Positions 1 through 5,968 of a stretch of DNA of 8,104 bases are shown piece by piece. Position numbers and translations under genes: made by a program. The notes beneath the pieces are model-generated. The model had not been told where the DNA came from and searched no databases. It saw only the letters and a program-made list of their open reading frames with translations. Each line of letters begins with the position of its first letter. Position 1 is the first letter of the stretch. This DNA is from an uncultured Lachnospiraceae bacterium (GTDB lineage: Bacteria; Bacillota_A; Clostridia; Lachnospirales; Lachnospiraceae), in contig CACZHN010000114.1 of assembly GCA_902780985.1 (NCBI GenBank), positions 1 through 8,104 of the forward strand, written 5' to 3'.

Positions 1-18
1 GTGACTTAATCAGCAAGA

Positions 19-1386
19 TTAGTCTACCTTCGGAAGAGTTGCGAAAGACTTAGCGAGCTCCTCGTCTGTAGGAATGTAATCGCTCATCTCGCGATCATTG
101 TACTTCTGGTATGCCACCATATCGAAGTAACCTGTACCTGTAAGACCGAATACGATATTCTTCTCCTCGCCTGTTTCCTTGCACTTAAGAGCTTCATCGA
201 TAGCAACTCTGATTGCATGGCTTGACTCAGGAGCAGGAAGGATACCTTCAACTCTTGCGAACATTTCAGCTGCTTCGAATACGCTTGTCTGCTCAACGCT
301 TCTTGCCTTGAGAAGACCCTGATCGTAAAGCTCTGAAACAACGCTGCTCATTCCGTGATATCTGAGACCACCTGCATGGTTAGCTGATGGGATGAATCCG
401 CTTCCGAGTGTGTACATCTTAGCAAGAGGACAAACCTTACCTGTATCACAGAAGTCATAAGCATACTTACCTCTTGTAAGACTTGGGCAGGATGCAGGCT
501 CAACTGCGATGATCTCGTAATCTGCCTCTCCGCGAAGCATTTCACCTGCGAATGGGGAGATAAGACCACCAAGGTTAGATCCGCCGCCGGCACATCCGAT
601 GATCGTGTCAGCCTTGATGCCGTACTTATCAAGAGCTGTCTTTGTCTCAAGACCGATTACTGACTGATGAAGGAGAACCTGAGACAGAACGGAACCGAGA
701 ACATAACGGTAACCTTCCTGTGTTGTTGCTGCTTCAACAGCTTCAGAAATAGCACATCCGAGACTTCCTGTTGTACCAGGGAACTCGGCATTGATCTTCT
801 TACCGATCTCTGTATTCATTGACGGTGAAGGTGTAACCTGAGCACCGTAAGTTCTCATAACCTCACGTCTGAAAGGCTTCTGCTCGTATGAAACCTTAAC
901 CATGTATACCTGGCAGTCCAGGTCGAAATATGAACAAGCCATTGAAAGAGCTGTTCCCCACTGACCTGCACCGGTCTCTGTGGTAACACCCTTAAGTCCC
1001 TGCTTCTTAGCATAGTATGCCTGAGCGATAGCAGAGTTAAGCTTGTGGCTGCCCGATGTATTGTTACCCTCGAACTTGTAGTAAATGTGAGCAGGTGTGC
1101 CAAGCTTCTTCTCAAGGCAGTATGCTCTTACAAGCGGTGATGGGCGGTACATTTTATAGAAATTTCTGATCTCTTCAGGAATATCGAAATATGGTGTTGT
1201 ATCATCCAGCTCCTGCTTAGCAAGCTCTTCACAGAAAATAGGTGAAAGCTCTTCAAGTGTGATAGGCTGAAGAGTACCCGGATTAAGGATCGGAGCCGGC
1301 TTCTTCTTCATGTCTGCGCGAACGTTATACCACTGCTTCGGCATTTCGTTCTCTTCAAGATAAATCTTATAAGGAATCTCGTTCAT
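19..1386 (-). CDS. trpB: Tryptophan synthase beta chain, TrpB2-type (orphan)
   Basis: This 455-residue cytoplasmic PLP enzyme should condense indole with L-serine to give L-tryptophan. The long N-terminal part (residues 1-85, with YNVRAD near 20-25 and an IPEEIRNFYKMYRPSPL stretch near 69-85) is typical of the TrpB2 subgroup rather than classical TrpB1. The PLP lysine is K115 in SGSHKLNSA, TETGAGQWG lies at 136-144, the PLP phosphate-binding GGGSN at 267-271, and EGILPAPESSHA at 380-391. I chose the ATG at 1386 because GGAGG lies 7 bases upstream; a 20-residue longer reading to 1446 has no ribosome binding site and begins almost at the predicted transcription start. No trpA or other trp gene is visible, as is common for TrpB2, which in other organisms may salvage free indole or act as a serine deaminase-like enzyme. 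The gene is divergent from the GH43 gene. Family call is sure; physiological role is inferred. Confidence 0.95.
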   Translation of the reverse strand: MNEIPYKIYLEENEMPKQWYNVRADMKKKPAPILNPGTLQPITLEELSPIFCEELAKQELDDTTPYFDIPEEIRNFYKMYRPSPLVRAYCLEKKLGTPAHIYYKFEGNNTSGSHKLNSAIAQAYYAKKQGLKGVTTETGAGQWGTALSMACSYFDLDCQVYMVKVSYEQKPFRREVMRTYGAQVTPSPSMNTEIGKKINAEFPGTTGSLGCAISEAVEAATTQEGYRYVLGSVLSQVLLHQSVIGLETKTALDKYGIKADTIIGCAGGGSNLGGLISPFAGEMLRGEADYEIIAVEPASCPSLTRGKYAYDFCDTGKVCPLAKMYTLGSGFIPSANHAGGLRYHGMSSVVSELYDQGLLKARSVEQTSVFEAAEMFARVEGILPAPESSHAIRVAIDEALKCKETGEEKNIVFGLTGTGYFDMVAYQKYNDREMSDYIPTDEELAKSFATLPKVD

Positions 1387-1455
1387 AATTAACCTCCGTA
1401 GAACATATATATTTCGAGCATCTAAAACTACCCCAATGCCCGTCAACTGAGCAAT

Positions 1456-1484
1456 ATTTTACCACTTGAGGCCGTATTCATCAA
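1456..1484 (-). promoter_or_regulatory. Predicted sigma-A promoter of trpB2
   Basis: On the minus strand TTGATG (1484-1479) is followed after 17 bases by TAAAAT (1461-1456), a 4/6 and 5/6 match to the vegetative consensus at ideal spacing. Transcription would start near 1449 and give a leader of about 60 bases ending in the GGAGG site before the ATG at 1386. The leader is too short for a T-box, and I see no tryptophan-codon leader peptide in it. A second weaker option (TTGACG at 1446-1441 with TAGATG 16 bases on) lies just downstream. Confidence 0.5.
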
Positions 1485-1508
1485 TAAAAAACACGGTGGT
1501 CGGAAATG

Positions 1509-1514
1509 TATAAA
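1509..1514 (+). promoter_or_regulatory. Possible -10 element for the GH43 gene
   Basis: TATAAA matches the -10 consensus in 5 of 6 positions and sits 62 bases before the GH43 ATG, but the -35 position upstream is only an A-run. It is the best plus-strand candidate in the divergent region. The rest of the gap holds a short GGCC-containing inverted repeat (1535-1546) and a modest AGGGG ribosome binding site at 1564-1568, 8 bases before the start codon. The call is weak. Confidence 0.25.
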
Positions 1515-1576
1515 TATGTTAAACTGATTATGTTCGGCCTTGGCCGGGTAAGAATTAATCTAAAGGGGAAAATATA

Positions 1577-2959
1577 ATGGCAAATCCATATTTACCAAAA
1601 TGGGAATATATACCGGACGGAGAACCGAGAGTGTTCGGAGACAGAGTATATATCTACGGTTCACATGACAAAGCAGGCAACGGAGAATTCTGTGACGGCG
1701 TACTTAAATGCTGGAGCGCTCCTGTAACAAATCCGAATGAGTGGGTTTGTCACGGCGACATATTCAGAGTTGCTGATACAAGAGATCATAAGTCGGATAC
1801 AGACTATACGGAACCTACATCAAAGCTCTTTGCACCTGACGTTGTGGAGAAGGACGGAAAGTACTATCTCTATGCGTATATCGAGAACAAGAAGGGCTGC
1901 GTAGCTGTAAGCGAGAAGCCTGAGGGACCGTTCAAGTTCCTGTCCACATATACCGGAAAGCTTCCTGAGGGAGCATTTAACGACGGCATATTCATCGATC
2001 CGGGCGTACTGGTTGATGATGACGGCAAGGTATACATTTACTGCGGATTCCTTAAGTCGGAAATGGCTGAGATCAATCCGGACAACATGTATGAAGTTAT
2101 CGAAGGAAGCGTTGCTCAGGACTTCATTCCTTGCGAGCCTCGTCCTGAGGATGGTTTCGACGAGAAGGATAAGCTGTTCTTCGAAGCTGCATCACCGAGA
2201 AAAGTCGGCGATACATATTATATGATCTATTCACCGAACGATTGTCCTAAGCTTGCTTACGCAACATCAGACAGTCCTAAGGGACCTTTCAAGTTCAGAG
2301 GTTACATCATCGACAGCGGCGTGGATTATCCGGGCGGAAACGACCATGGTTCCATCATGAACGTAAACGGCCAGTGGTATATTTTCTATCACAGAATGAC
2401 CAACGGAACCATTATGTCCAGACGCGGATGTGTAGAGAAGATTGAGATCCTTCCTGACGGAACAATCCCTATGGTTGAGACCACATGTCTCGGATTCGAG
2501 GATTCACTGAACCCTTATCAGATAACGGATGCGGACCTTGCATGCGTTCTGACAGGCGGTGCATTTATTACAGAGAGAAATGTATTCTCACGTCTTATAA
2601 GAAACATTACAGCCGAGACTATCATCGGTTACAGATATTTCGATTTCGGCGACGACTTCGGAAGCAAGACTATGGAATTTGCTGCAAAGGTTCGCGGTAT
2701 GGGAACAAACTGCAGAATGAATATATATATCGACGGCGTTGATTCCGCAGACAAGCTTGAGACATGCAAGACTGTCGGAAAGAAGATCGGAAGCATCGAG
2801 ATCGGACATGATGACGAAGTTATAACAACAGTTGTTGAAGCTGTTACCGGACGTCATGCGGTTTACTTTACATTTGAGACTGACTACAGCGGATGGATGG
2901 CTGATTACTTCAAGGGAAGAGGCCTCTTCGAACTTGAGAGCTTTGTATTCATGAAATAA
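1577..2959 (+). CDS. Glycoside hydrolase family 43 protein with C-terminal CBM6-like domain
   Basis: This 460-residue protein looks like an intracellular arabinofuranosidase or beta-xylosidase that cleaves hemicellulose-derived oligosaccharides. The five-bladed beta-propeller covers about residues 1-305. The expected inverting GH43 triad is visible: D14 (general base, in IPDGEP), D141 (pKa modulator, in FIDPGV) and E203 (acid, in FFEAASP). APDVVEKDGKYYLY at 86-99 and NDHGSIMNVNGQWYIFYHR at 255-273 are further family hallmarks. Residues about 335-460 (IGYRYFDFG, then KVRGMGTNCRMNIYIDG, ending LFELESFVF) resemble a CBM6-type beta-sandwich often fused to GH43. There is no signal peptide, so the substrate is probably imported first; no transporter or regulator is in the window. 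The ATG has a modest AGGGG site upstream. Exact sugar specificity cannot be read from the sequence. Confidence 0.9.
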   Translation: MANPYLPKWEYIPDGEPRVFGDRVYIYGSHDKAGNGEFCDGVLKCWSAPVTNPNEWVCHGDIFRVADTRDHKSDTDYTEPTSKLFAPDVVEKDGKYYLYAYIENKKGCVAVSEKPEGPFKFLSTYTGKLPEGAFNDGIFIDPGVLVDDDGKVYIYCGFLKSEMAEINPDNMYEVIEGSVAQDFIPCEPRPEDGFDEKDKLFFEAASPRKVGDTYYMIYSPNDCPKLAYATSDSPKGPFKFRGYIIDSGVDYPGGNDHGSIMNVNGQWYIFYHRMTNGTIMSRRGCVEKIEILPDGTIPMVETTCLGFEDSLNPYQITDADLACVLTGGAFITERNVFSRLIRNITAETIIGYRYFDFGDDFGSKTMEFAAKVRGMGTNCRMNIYIDGVDSADKLETCKTVGKKIGSIEIGHDDEVITTVVEAVTGRHAVYFTFETDYSGWMADYFKGRGLFELESFVFMK

Positions 2960-2963
2960 CAGG

Positions 2964-2999
2964 AAGACCACTTGTCTTTCGGGATAAGTGGTCTTTTTT
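2964..2999 (+). terminator. Intrinsic terminator after the GH43 gene
   Basis: A perfect 10-bp stem (AAGACCACTT at 2964-2973 with AAGTGGTCTT at 2986-2995) extends by G-T, T-A and C-G pairs to a small loop around TTTCGG. It runs straight into six T residues (2994-2999). It starts 5 bases after the GH43 stop codon and separates that gene from the nucleoside phosphorylase. Confidence 0.93.
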
Positions 3000-3030
3000 G
3001 TACATTTCCGTGCACATTTACCTATTTTCA

Positions 3031-3037
3031 AAGGAGG
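3031..3037 (+). promoter_or_regulatory. Ribosome binding site fixing the phosphorylase start
   Basis: AAGGAGG, a near-perfect Shine-Dalgarno sequence, lies 8 bases before the ATG at 3046 and decides against the longer in-frame start at 2998. Confidence 0.85.
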
Positions 3038-3045
3038 ACAGCAGG

Positions 3046-3801
3046 ATGATAACAGAAACATTTGACAACAAGTCGGAAGCAATAATCAATCCGCAGAGAA
3101 AAGCAGACGCGGTAAAGGTGGATGTATGTATCGTTACATTTTCTCATGAGATCGAGAAGTATGTGGCAGAGAATTATGCATCCGGAGAAATCGGTGCATT
3201 ATGGTGTGCATCGGGTAAGACACCGATTTATCTGATCGAGAAGGATAATAAGCGAATTGCATTTTTCAGAACCTACGTGGGAGCTCCGATCACGACTGCC
3301 CTTATTGAAGATACATTATCGGAACTTGATTGCGAGAAATATGTGCTGTTCGGCGGTGCGGGATGCCTGAATAAAGAGATCGCTCATGGAAAAGTTATGG
3401 TTCCGACAGCCGCATACCGAGATGAGGGAACGTCATACCACTACGCTCCGGCATCGGATTATATCGACATTCCGAACGGCAAGAAGGTTGCCGAGTTCAT
3501 GGAGGAATACAAGATCCCGTATGTGCTCGGAAAAACCTGGACGACGGATTCCTTCTATCGCGAGACCAGAAACAATTTCGAGAAGAGAAAAGCGGACGGA
3601 TGCATCTCGGTTGAAATGGAAAGCGCGGGAGTGCAGGCTATGTGCACCTTCAGAAATCTGGACCTCTATGTGTTCTTTACAAGCGGGGATCTTCTGGATG
3701 CACCGGAATGGGATTCGCGTTTTGAAACAAATAATGATAAGGGCCAGCATGATCCGGGACATTTCAGGATTGCACTGGAACTGGCAGCTTATGTAGCATA
3801 A
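3046..3801 (+). CDS. Nucleoside phosphorylase family protein (PNP/UDP phosphorylase superfamily)
   Basis: This 251-residue cytoplasmic protein should cleave the glycosidic bond of a purine or pyrimidine nucleoside with phosphate, releasing base and ribose-1-phosphate. LFGGAG (101-106) is the glycine-rich phosphate-site strand region, YRDEGTSYHY (124-133) and SVEMESAGV (188-196) carry the base- and ribose-binding residues, with E190-M191-E192 the diagnostic EME motif. FTSGDLLD (211-218) provides the likely catalytic aspartate D215. Length is normal for uridine phosphorylase-like members. The ATG at 3046 is chosen because AAGGAGG lies 8 bases upstream; a 16-residue longer reading would start inside the terminator's T-run. 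It is the first gene of a four-gene cluster; the next ORF starts 16 bases after its stop. I see no strong promoter in 3000-3045, so it may rely on a weak one or on readthrough. Base preference is not determinable. Confidence 0.88.
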   Translation: MITETFDNKSEAIINPQRKADAVKVDVCIVTFSHEIEKYVAENYASGEIGALWCASGKTPIYLIEKDNKRIAFFRTYVGAPITTALIEDTLSELDCEKYVLFGGAGCLNKEIAHGKVMVPTAAYRDEGTSYHYAPASDYIDIPNGKKVAEFMEEYKIPYVLGKTWTTDSFYRETRNNFEKRKADGCISVEMESAGVQAMCTFRNLDLYVFFTSGDLLDAPEWDSRFETNNDKGQHDPGHFRIALELAAYVA

Positions 3802-3817
3802 TGAAAGAAGATGGGCT

Positions 3818-4687
3818 ATGACATTTAATCGTATTGAGATCAAAGACGGGGAGGCCGTAAAGGACCTTCCCGAGCTGGAACTGTATTTTAATACCAATGA
3901 AGGCGGGCTTCTGCACTACTATGAGCCGGAACCGGGACTGTTTGCGGTGGAAAGCCCTATGGTCATAGAGAGGGCGCTGGCAGACGGATATATCCCAGAG
4001 TCATTCGTGATGATCGATTCCCTTGCAGAAGAAATGTGTGAGAAGTTTAAAGGACTGATCCGCGAAGACTGCGACAAGGAAATCCCCGTATACGTGGGAG
4101 ATTACGAGACCATAGCCGGTATGACGGGAGTGAATATAACCCGCGGAGTATTGGCGATGATGAGAAGAAGAGAGAGTCCGGCACTGGCAGATGTCATAAG
4201 GGATTGCAGAAGGATCGCGGTATTCGACGACGTGGAGAATCCGACAAATGTAGGAGCCATGTTCAGATCCGCGGCAGCTTTGGGAATAGAAGCGGTCATA
4301 CTTACGGGGGCATCAAGTGATCCGCTGTACAGACGTGCTTCAAGAGTCAGTGTGGGTACGGTATTTCAGGTCCCTTGGATAAAGCTTGGTAAGAAGGACA
4401 GAAAGATGCTGGGACCGGGAACAGCGGGATATGTCAGGGCACTGCATGAAGCAGGCTTTAAGACCGCAGCCATGGCGCTTTCCGATAACTCGGTAAATAT
4501 CGATGACCCAAGGATCAAGGCCGAAGAGAAACTGGCCATAATCCTGGGAAATGAAGGCTTCGGTCTTTCGGATGAAGTTATCGAAGAAAGTGATTACGTA
4601 GTAAAGATTCCTATGAAGCATAACGTGGACTCATTAAATGTTGCAGCCGCATGTTCGATAGTTTTCTGGGAGGTTATGAAGGGATGA
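3818..4687 (+). CDS. SpoU/TrmH-family RNA 2'-O-ribose methyltransferase
   Basis: The 289-residue protein is predicted to methylate a ribose 2'-OH in tRNA or rRNA using S-adenosylmethionine bound in a C-terminal trefoil knot. All three SPOUT motifs are present: motif 1 DDVENPTNVGAMFRSAA (137-153, with N144 and R150), motif 2 IILGNEGFGL (241-250), and motif 3 IPM...DSLNVAAA (264-278). Residues about 35-115 fit the substrate-binding, L30e-like N-terminal domain found in TrmH/RlmB relatives. The start at 3818 has only a poor Shine-Dalgarno (GAAAG/AAGAAG), and earlier ATGs at 3801 and 3811 hit stops, so initiation may depend on ribosomes finishing the phosphorylase gene 16 bases upstream. The 3' end overlaps the next gene by ATGA. 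The RNA target is unknown; family members with similar motifs modify different sites. Confidence 0.9.
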   Translation: MTFNRIEIKDGEAVKDLPELELYFNTNEGGLLHYYEPEPGLFAVESPMVIERALADGYIPESFVMIDSLAEEMCEKFKGLIREDCDKEIPVYVGDYETIAGMTGVNITRGVLAMMRRRESPALADVIRDCRRIAVFDDVENPTNVGAMFRSAAALGIEAVILTGASSDPLYRRASRVSVGTVFQVPWIKLGKKDRKMLGPGTAGYVRALHEAGFKTAAMALSDNSVNIDDPRIKAEEKLAIILGNEGFGLSDEVIEESDYVVKIPMKHNVDSLNVAAACSIVFWEVMKG

Positions 4688-5457
4688 GGATTGCCGCATA
4701 TCAGTTTGGCGTAACGGGAAATGTATGTCAGAACATGAATACCATACGAAATGCAATCGAGCAGGCAGAAAAACAGGATGTTAAGCTGCTTGTTTTTCCC
4801 GAGTGCGCCCTGTCGGGATATCCGCCGAGAGATATGGGCAGGCCGGAAGATATAGATGACGAAGCGGTCGGAAATGCATTTTCCTTTATCAAAGAAATGT
4901 CGGACAGAACGGGCATCGCCGTAATTGTCGGATCAATCGCACATGAGACCGGATATTATAACAGAGCATATGTATTCCGTCCCGGAGAAGAACCGGTGTG
5001 GTACGGTAAAAGAGCTCTTTACGGCTGGGATGAAGAAAACTTCCTTCCGGGCACGGAGGACGGAGTTTTAGATATCGGAGATTGTAAGATCGGAATAAGA
5101 ATCTGCTATGAGATAAGATTTCCGGAGTATTTCAGAGAGCTTTATAAAAAGCATACCGACATGAATATAGTGCTTTTCAACGATGCCGCGGATGAGGAAA
5201 ATGCCGAGAGATACGGTATCATAAAGAGCCATCTCATAACCAGAGCGGTAGAAAACGCAACACCGTTTTTATCGGTAAATACAACGGTTCCATATCAGAC
5301 AGCACCTACATGTTTCATAGATGCATCGGGAAAAGTGATTGCGGAATGCGTAGCCGGCAAAGAGGAAATGCTGATAGTCGAGTTTGAGAAAAAAGATCCG
5401 AGTTTCGGAGAAATCGGAAGGATAAAAGAATCCGACCGATTACTGGGAATAGAGTAG
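4684..5457 (+). CDS. Nitrilase-superfamily carbon-nitrogen hydrolase (amidase)
   Basis: A 257-residue cytoplasmic hydrolase expected to cleave a non-peptide C-N bond, usually an amide or ureido group, through a thioester intermediate. The Glu-Lys-Cys triad is complete: E40 in VFPECALSGYPP, K109 in WYGKRALYG, and C141 in IRICYEIRFPE. DEENFLPG (116-123) and the C-terminal strand region around FIDASGKVIAE (211-221) also fit the family, as does the total length. The start at 4684 lies inside the stop codon of the methyltransferase gene (ATGA), with GGGAGG 10 bases upstream, which implies translational coupling. An 11-residue longer in-frame start inside the methyltransferase gene is less likely because MRIAAYQF is the usual N-terminal strand. 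The substrate cannot be inferred; omega-amidase, carbamoylase-like or NIT-like roles remain open. Confidence 0.9.
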   Translation: MRIAAYQFGVTGNVCQNMNTIRNAIEQAEKQDVKLLVFPECALSGYPPRDMGRPEDIDDEAVGNAFSFIKEMSDRTGIAVIVGSIAHETGYYNRAYVFRPGEEPVWYGKRALYGWDEENFLPGTEDGVLDIGDCKIGIRICYEIRFPEYFRELYKKHTDMNIVLFNDAADEENAERYGIIKSHLITRAVENATPFLSVNTTVPYQTAPTCFIDASGKVIAECVAGKEEMLIVEFEKKDPSFGEIGRIKESDRLLGIE

Positions 5458-5482
5458 ATCGGAATTTCAGGAGGTACAGGAT

Positions 5483-5842
5483 ATGCCGCTTGTAAGAGTA
5501 GATATGATAAGGGGAAAAAGCCCTGAATATAAAAAGCAGGTTCTGGAGATAATTCATAAAGGTCTTATAGAATCTTTGGGAATAGAAGACTGGGACAGAT
5601 TTCAGAGGATAATCGAAATTCCGAAAGAGGACTTCGAAGTTCCGGAAGGAAAGACGGAGAACTTTATGATCATAGAGTTTACGCTGTTCCCGGGCAGGAC
5701 AAAGGAACAAAAGAAGAAGGTCATTGAGATCGTAACCGAGAATCTGAATAAGCGGTTAGGCATAAACAAAACAGACGTGTTTATCATTATAAATGAGCCG
5801 CCTTTAGAGAACTGGGGAATGGCCGGAAATCAGAAGGGATAA
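5483..5842 (+). CDS. Tautomerase superfamily protein with duplicated 4-OT-like unit
   Basis: A 119-residue small enzyme of the 4-oxalocrotonate tautomerase/MIF superfamily. It starts MPLVRV, so removal of Met exposes the catalytic N-terminal proline. It contains two related beta-alpha-beta units: residues 2-34 (IRGKSPEYKKQVLEII, ending ESLGI) and 61-94 (FPGRTKEQKKKVIEIV, ending KRLGI), joined by a linker at 35-60. The second unit ends with NEPPLENWGMAG (104-115), matching the conserved tail loop of this superfamily. In place of the 4-OT Arg11 the first unit has K12, whereas the second keeps R72. An AGGAGG site lies 8 bases before the ATG, and the gap after the amidase stop is 25 bases, so it is probably co-transcribed with it. 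The natural substrate is unknown; many chromosomal members lack an assigned one. Confidence 0.88.
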   Translation: MPLVRVDMIRGKSPEYKKQVLEIIHKGLIESLGIEDWDRFQRIIEIPKEDFEVPEGKTENFMIIEFTLFPGRTKEQKKKVIEIVTENLNKRLGINKTDVFIIINEPPLENWGMAGNQKG

Positions 5843-5873
5843 CGAGCCTTCGGAGATGTGATGTAACTGCTGT

Positions 5874-5896
5874 AAGTGCCCTTGACAAGGGCGTTT
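5874..5896 (+). terminator. Hairpin that may end the phosphorylase-tautomerase cluster
   Basis: The inverted repeat GCCCTT-GAC-AAGGGC (5878-5892) extends by G-T wobbles and A-T pairs to 5874-5896 and continues into a short T-run (5894-5897). It lies 31 bases after the tautomerase stop. The U-tract is short and the loop is only 3 bases, so termination would be moderate. The hairpin overlaps the -35 box of the argS promoter, so it may instead be an operator. Confidence 0.45.
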
Positions 5897-5910
5897 TCGT
5901 ATAATACAAT
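5882..5910 (+). promoter_or_regulatory. argS: Predicted sigma-A promoter of argS
   Basis: A perfect TTGACA (5882-5887) is followed after exactly 17 bases by TACAAT (5905-5910, 5/6). A perfect TATAAT also sits at 5900-5905 but only 12 bases from this -35 box, too close for normal use with it. Transcription would begin near 5917, giving a leader of about 50 bases that is too short for a T-box. The rest of the 5843-5968 gap contains only the hairpin noted separately and an AT-rich leader. Confidence 0.75.
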
Positions 5911-5968
5911 TTGGTTTCAGAGAAAAATTAGTTTTGTATTTATAAAACAGATAAGAGGATGAGTTATT

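Noticed and set aside
1387..1446. Twenty-residue N-terminal extension of TrpB2
   Set aside because: The internal ATG at 1386 has an ideal GGAGG site, and the extension has none and does not resemble the family's N-terminus.
1387..1455. T-box or tryptophan attenuator in the trpB2 leader
   Set aside because: The leader is only about 60 bases, lacks a T-box core sequence, shows no terminator hairpin, and no Trp-rich leader ORF is visible.
2998..3045. Strong promoter for the phosphorylase cluster
   Set aside because: The best pair (TTGTAC and TATTTT, 19 bases apart) is too weak and overlaps the terminator T-run.
2588..3082. A 164-codon minus-strand open frame over the GH43 3' end
   Set aside because: It runs through the terminator and the phosphorylase start, has no family resemblance, and is antisense to clearly coding sequence.
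3433..3897. A 154-codon minus-strand open frame across the phosphorylase/methyltransferase junction
   Set aside because: It is antisense to two well-supported genes and its translation is cysteine/serine/isoleucine-rich without recognisable motifs.
5900..5905. Perfect TATAAT as the main argS -10 box
   Set aside because: It is only 12 bases from the TTGACA; the overlapping TACAAT at 17 bases fits better, though use of TATAAT with another -35 cannot be excluded.
5917..5968. Regulatory RNA in the argS leader
   Set aside because: Only an AT-rich stretch with a weak GTTTT/AAAAC repeat is seen; too short for a T-box or known riboswitch.
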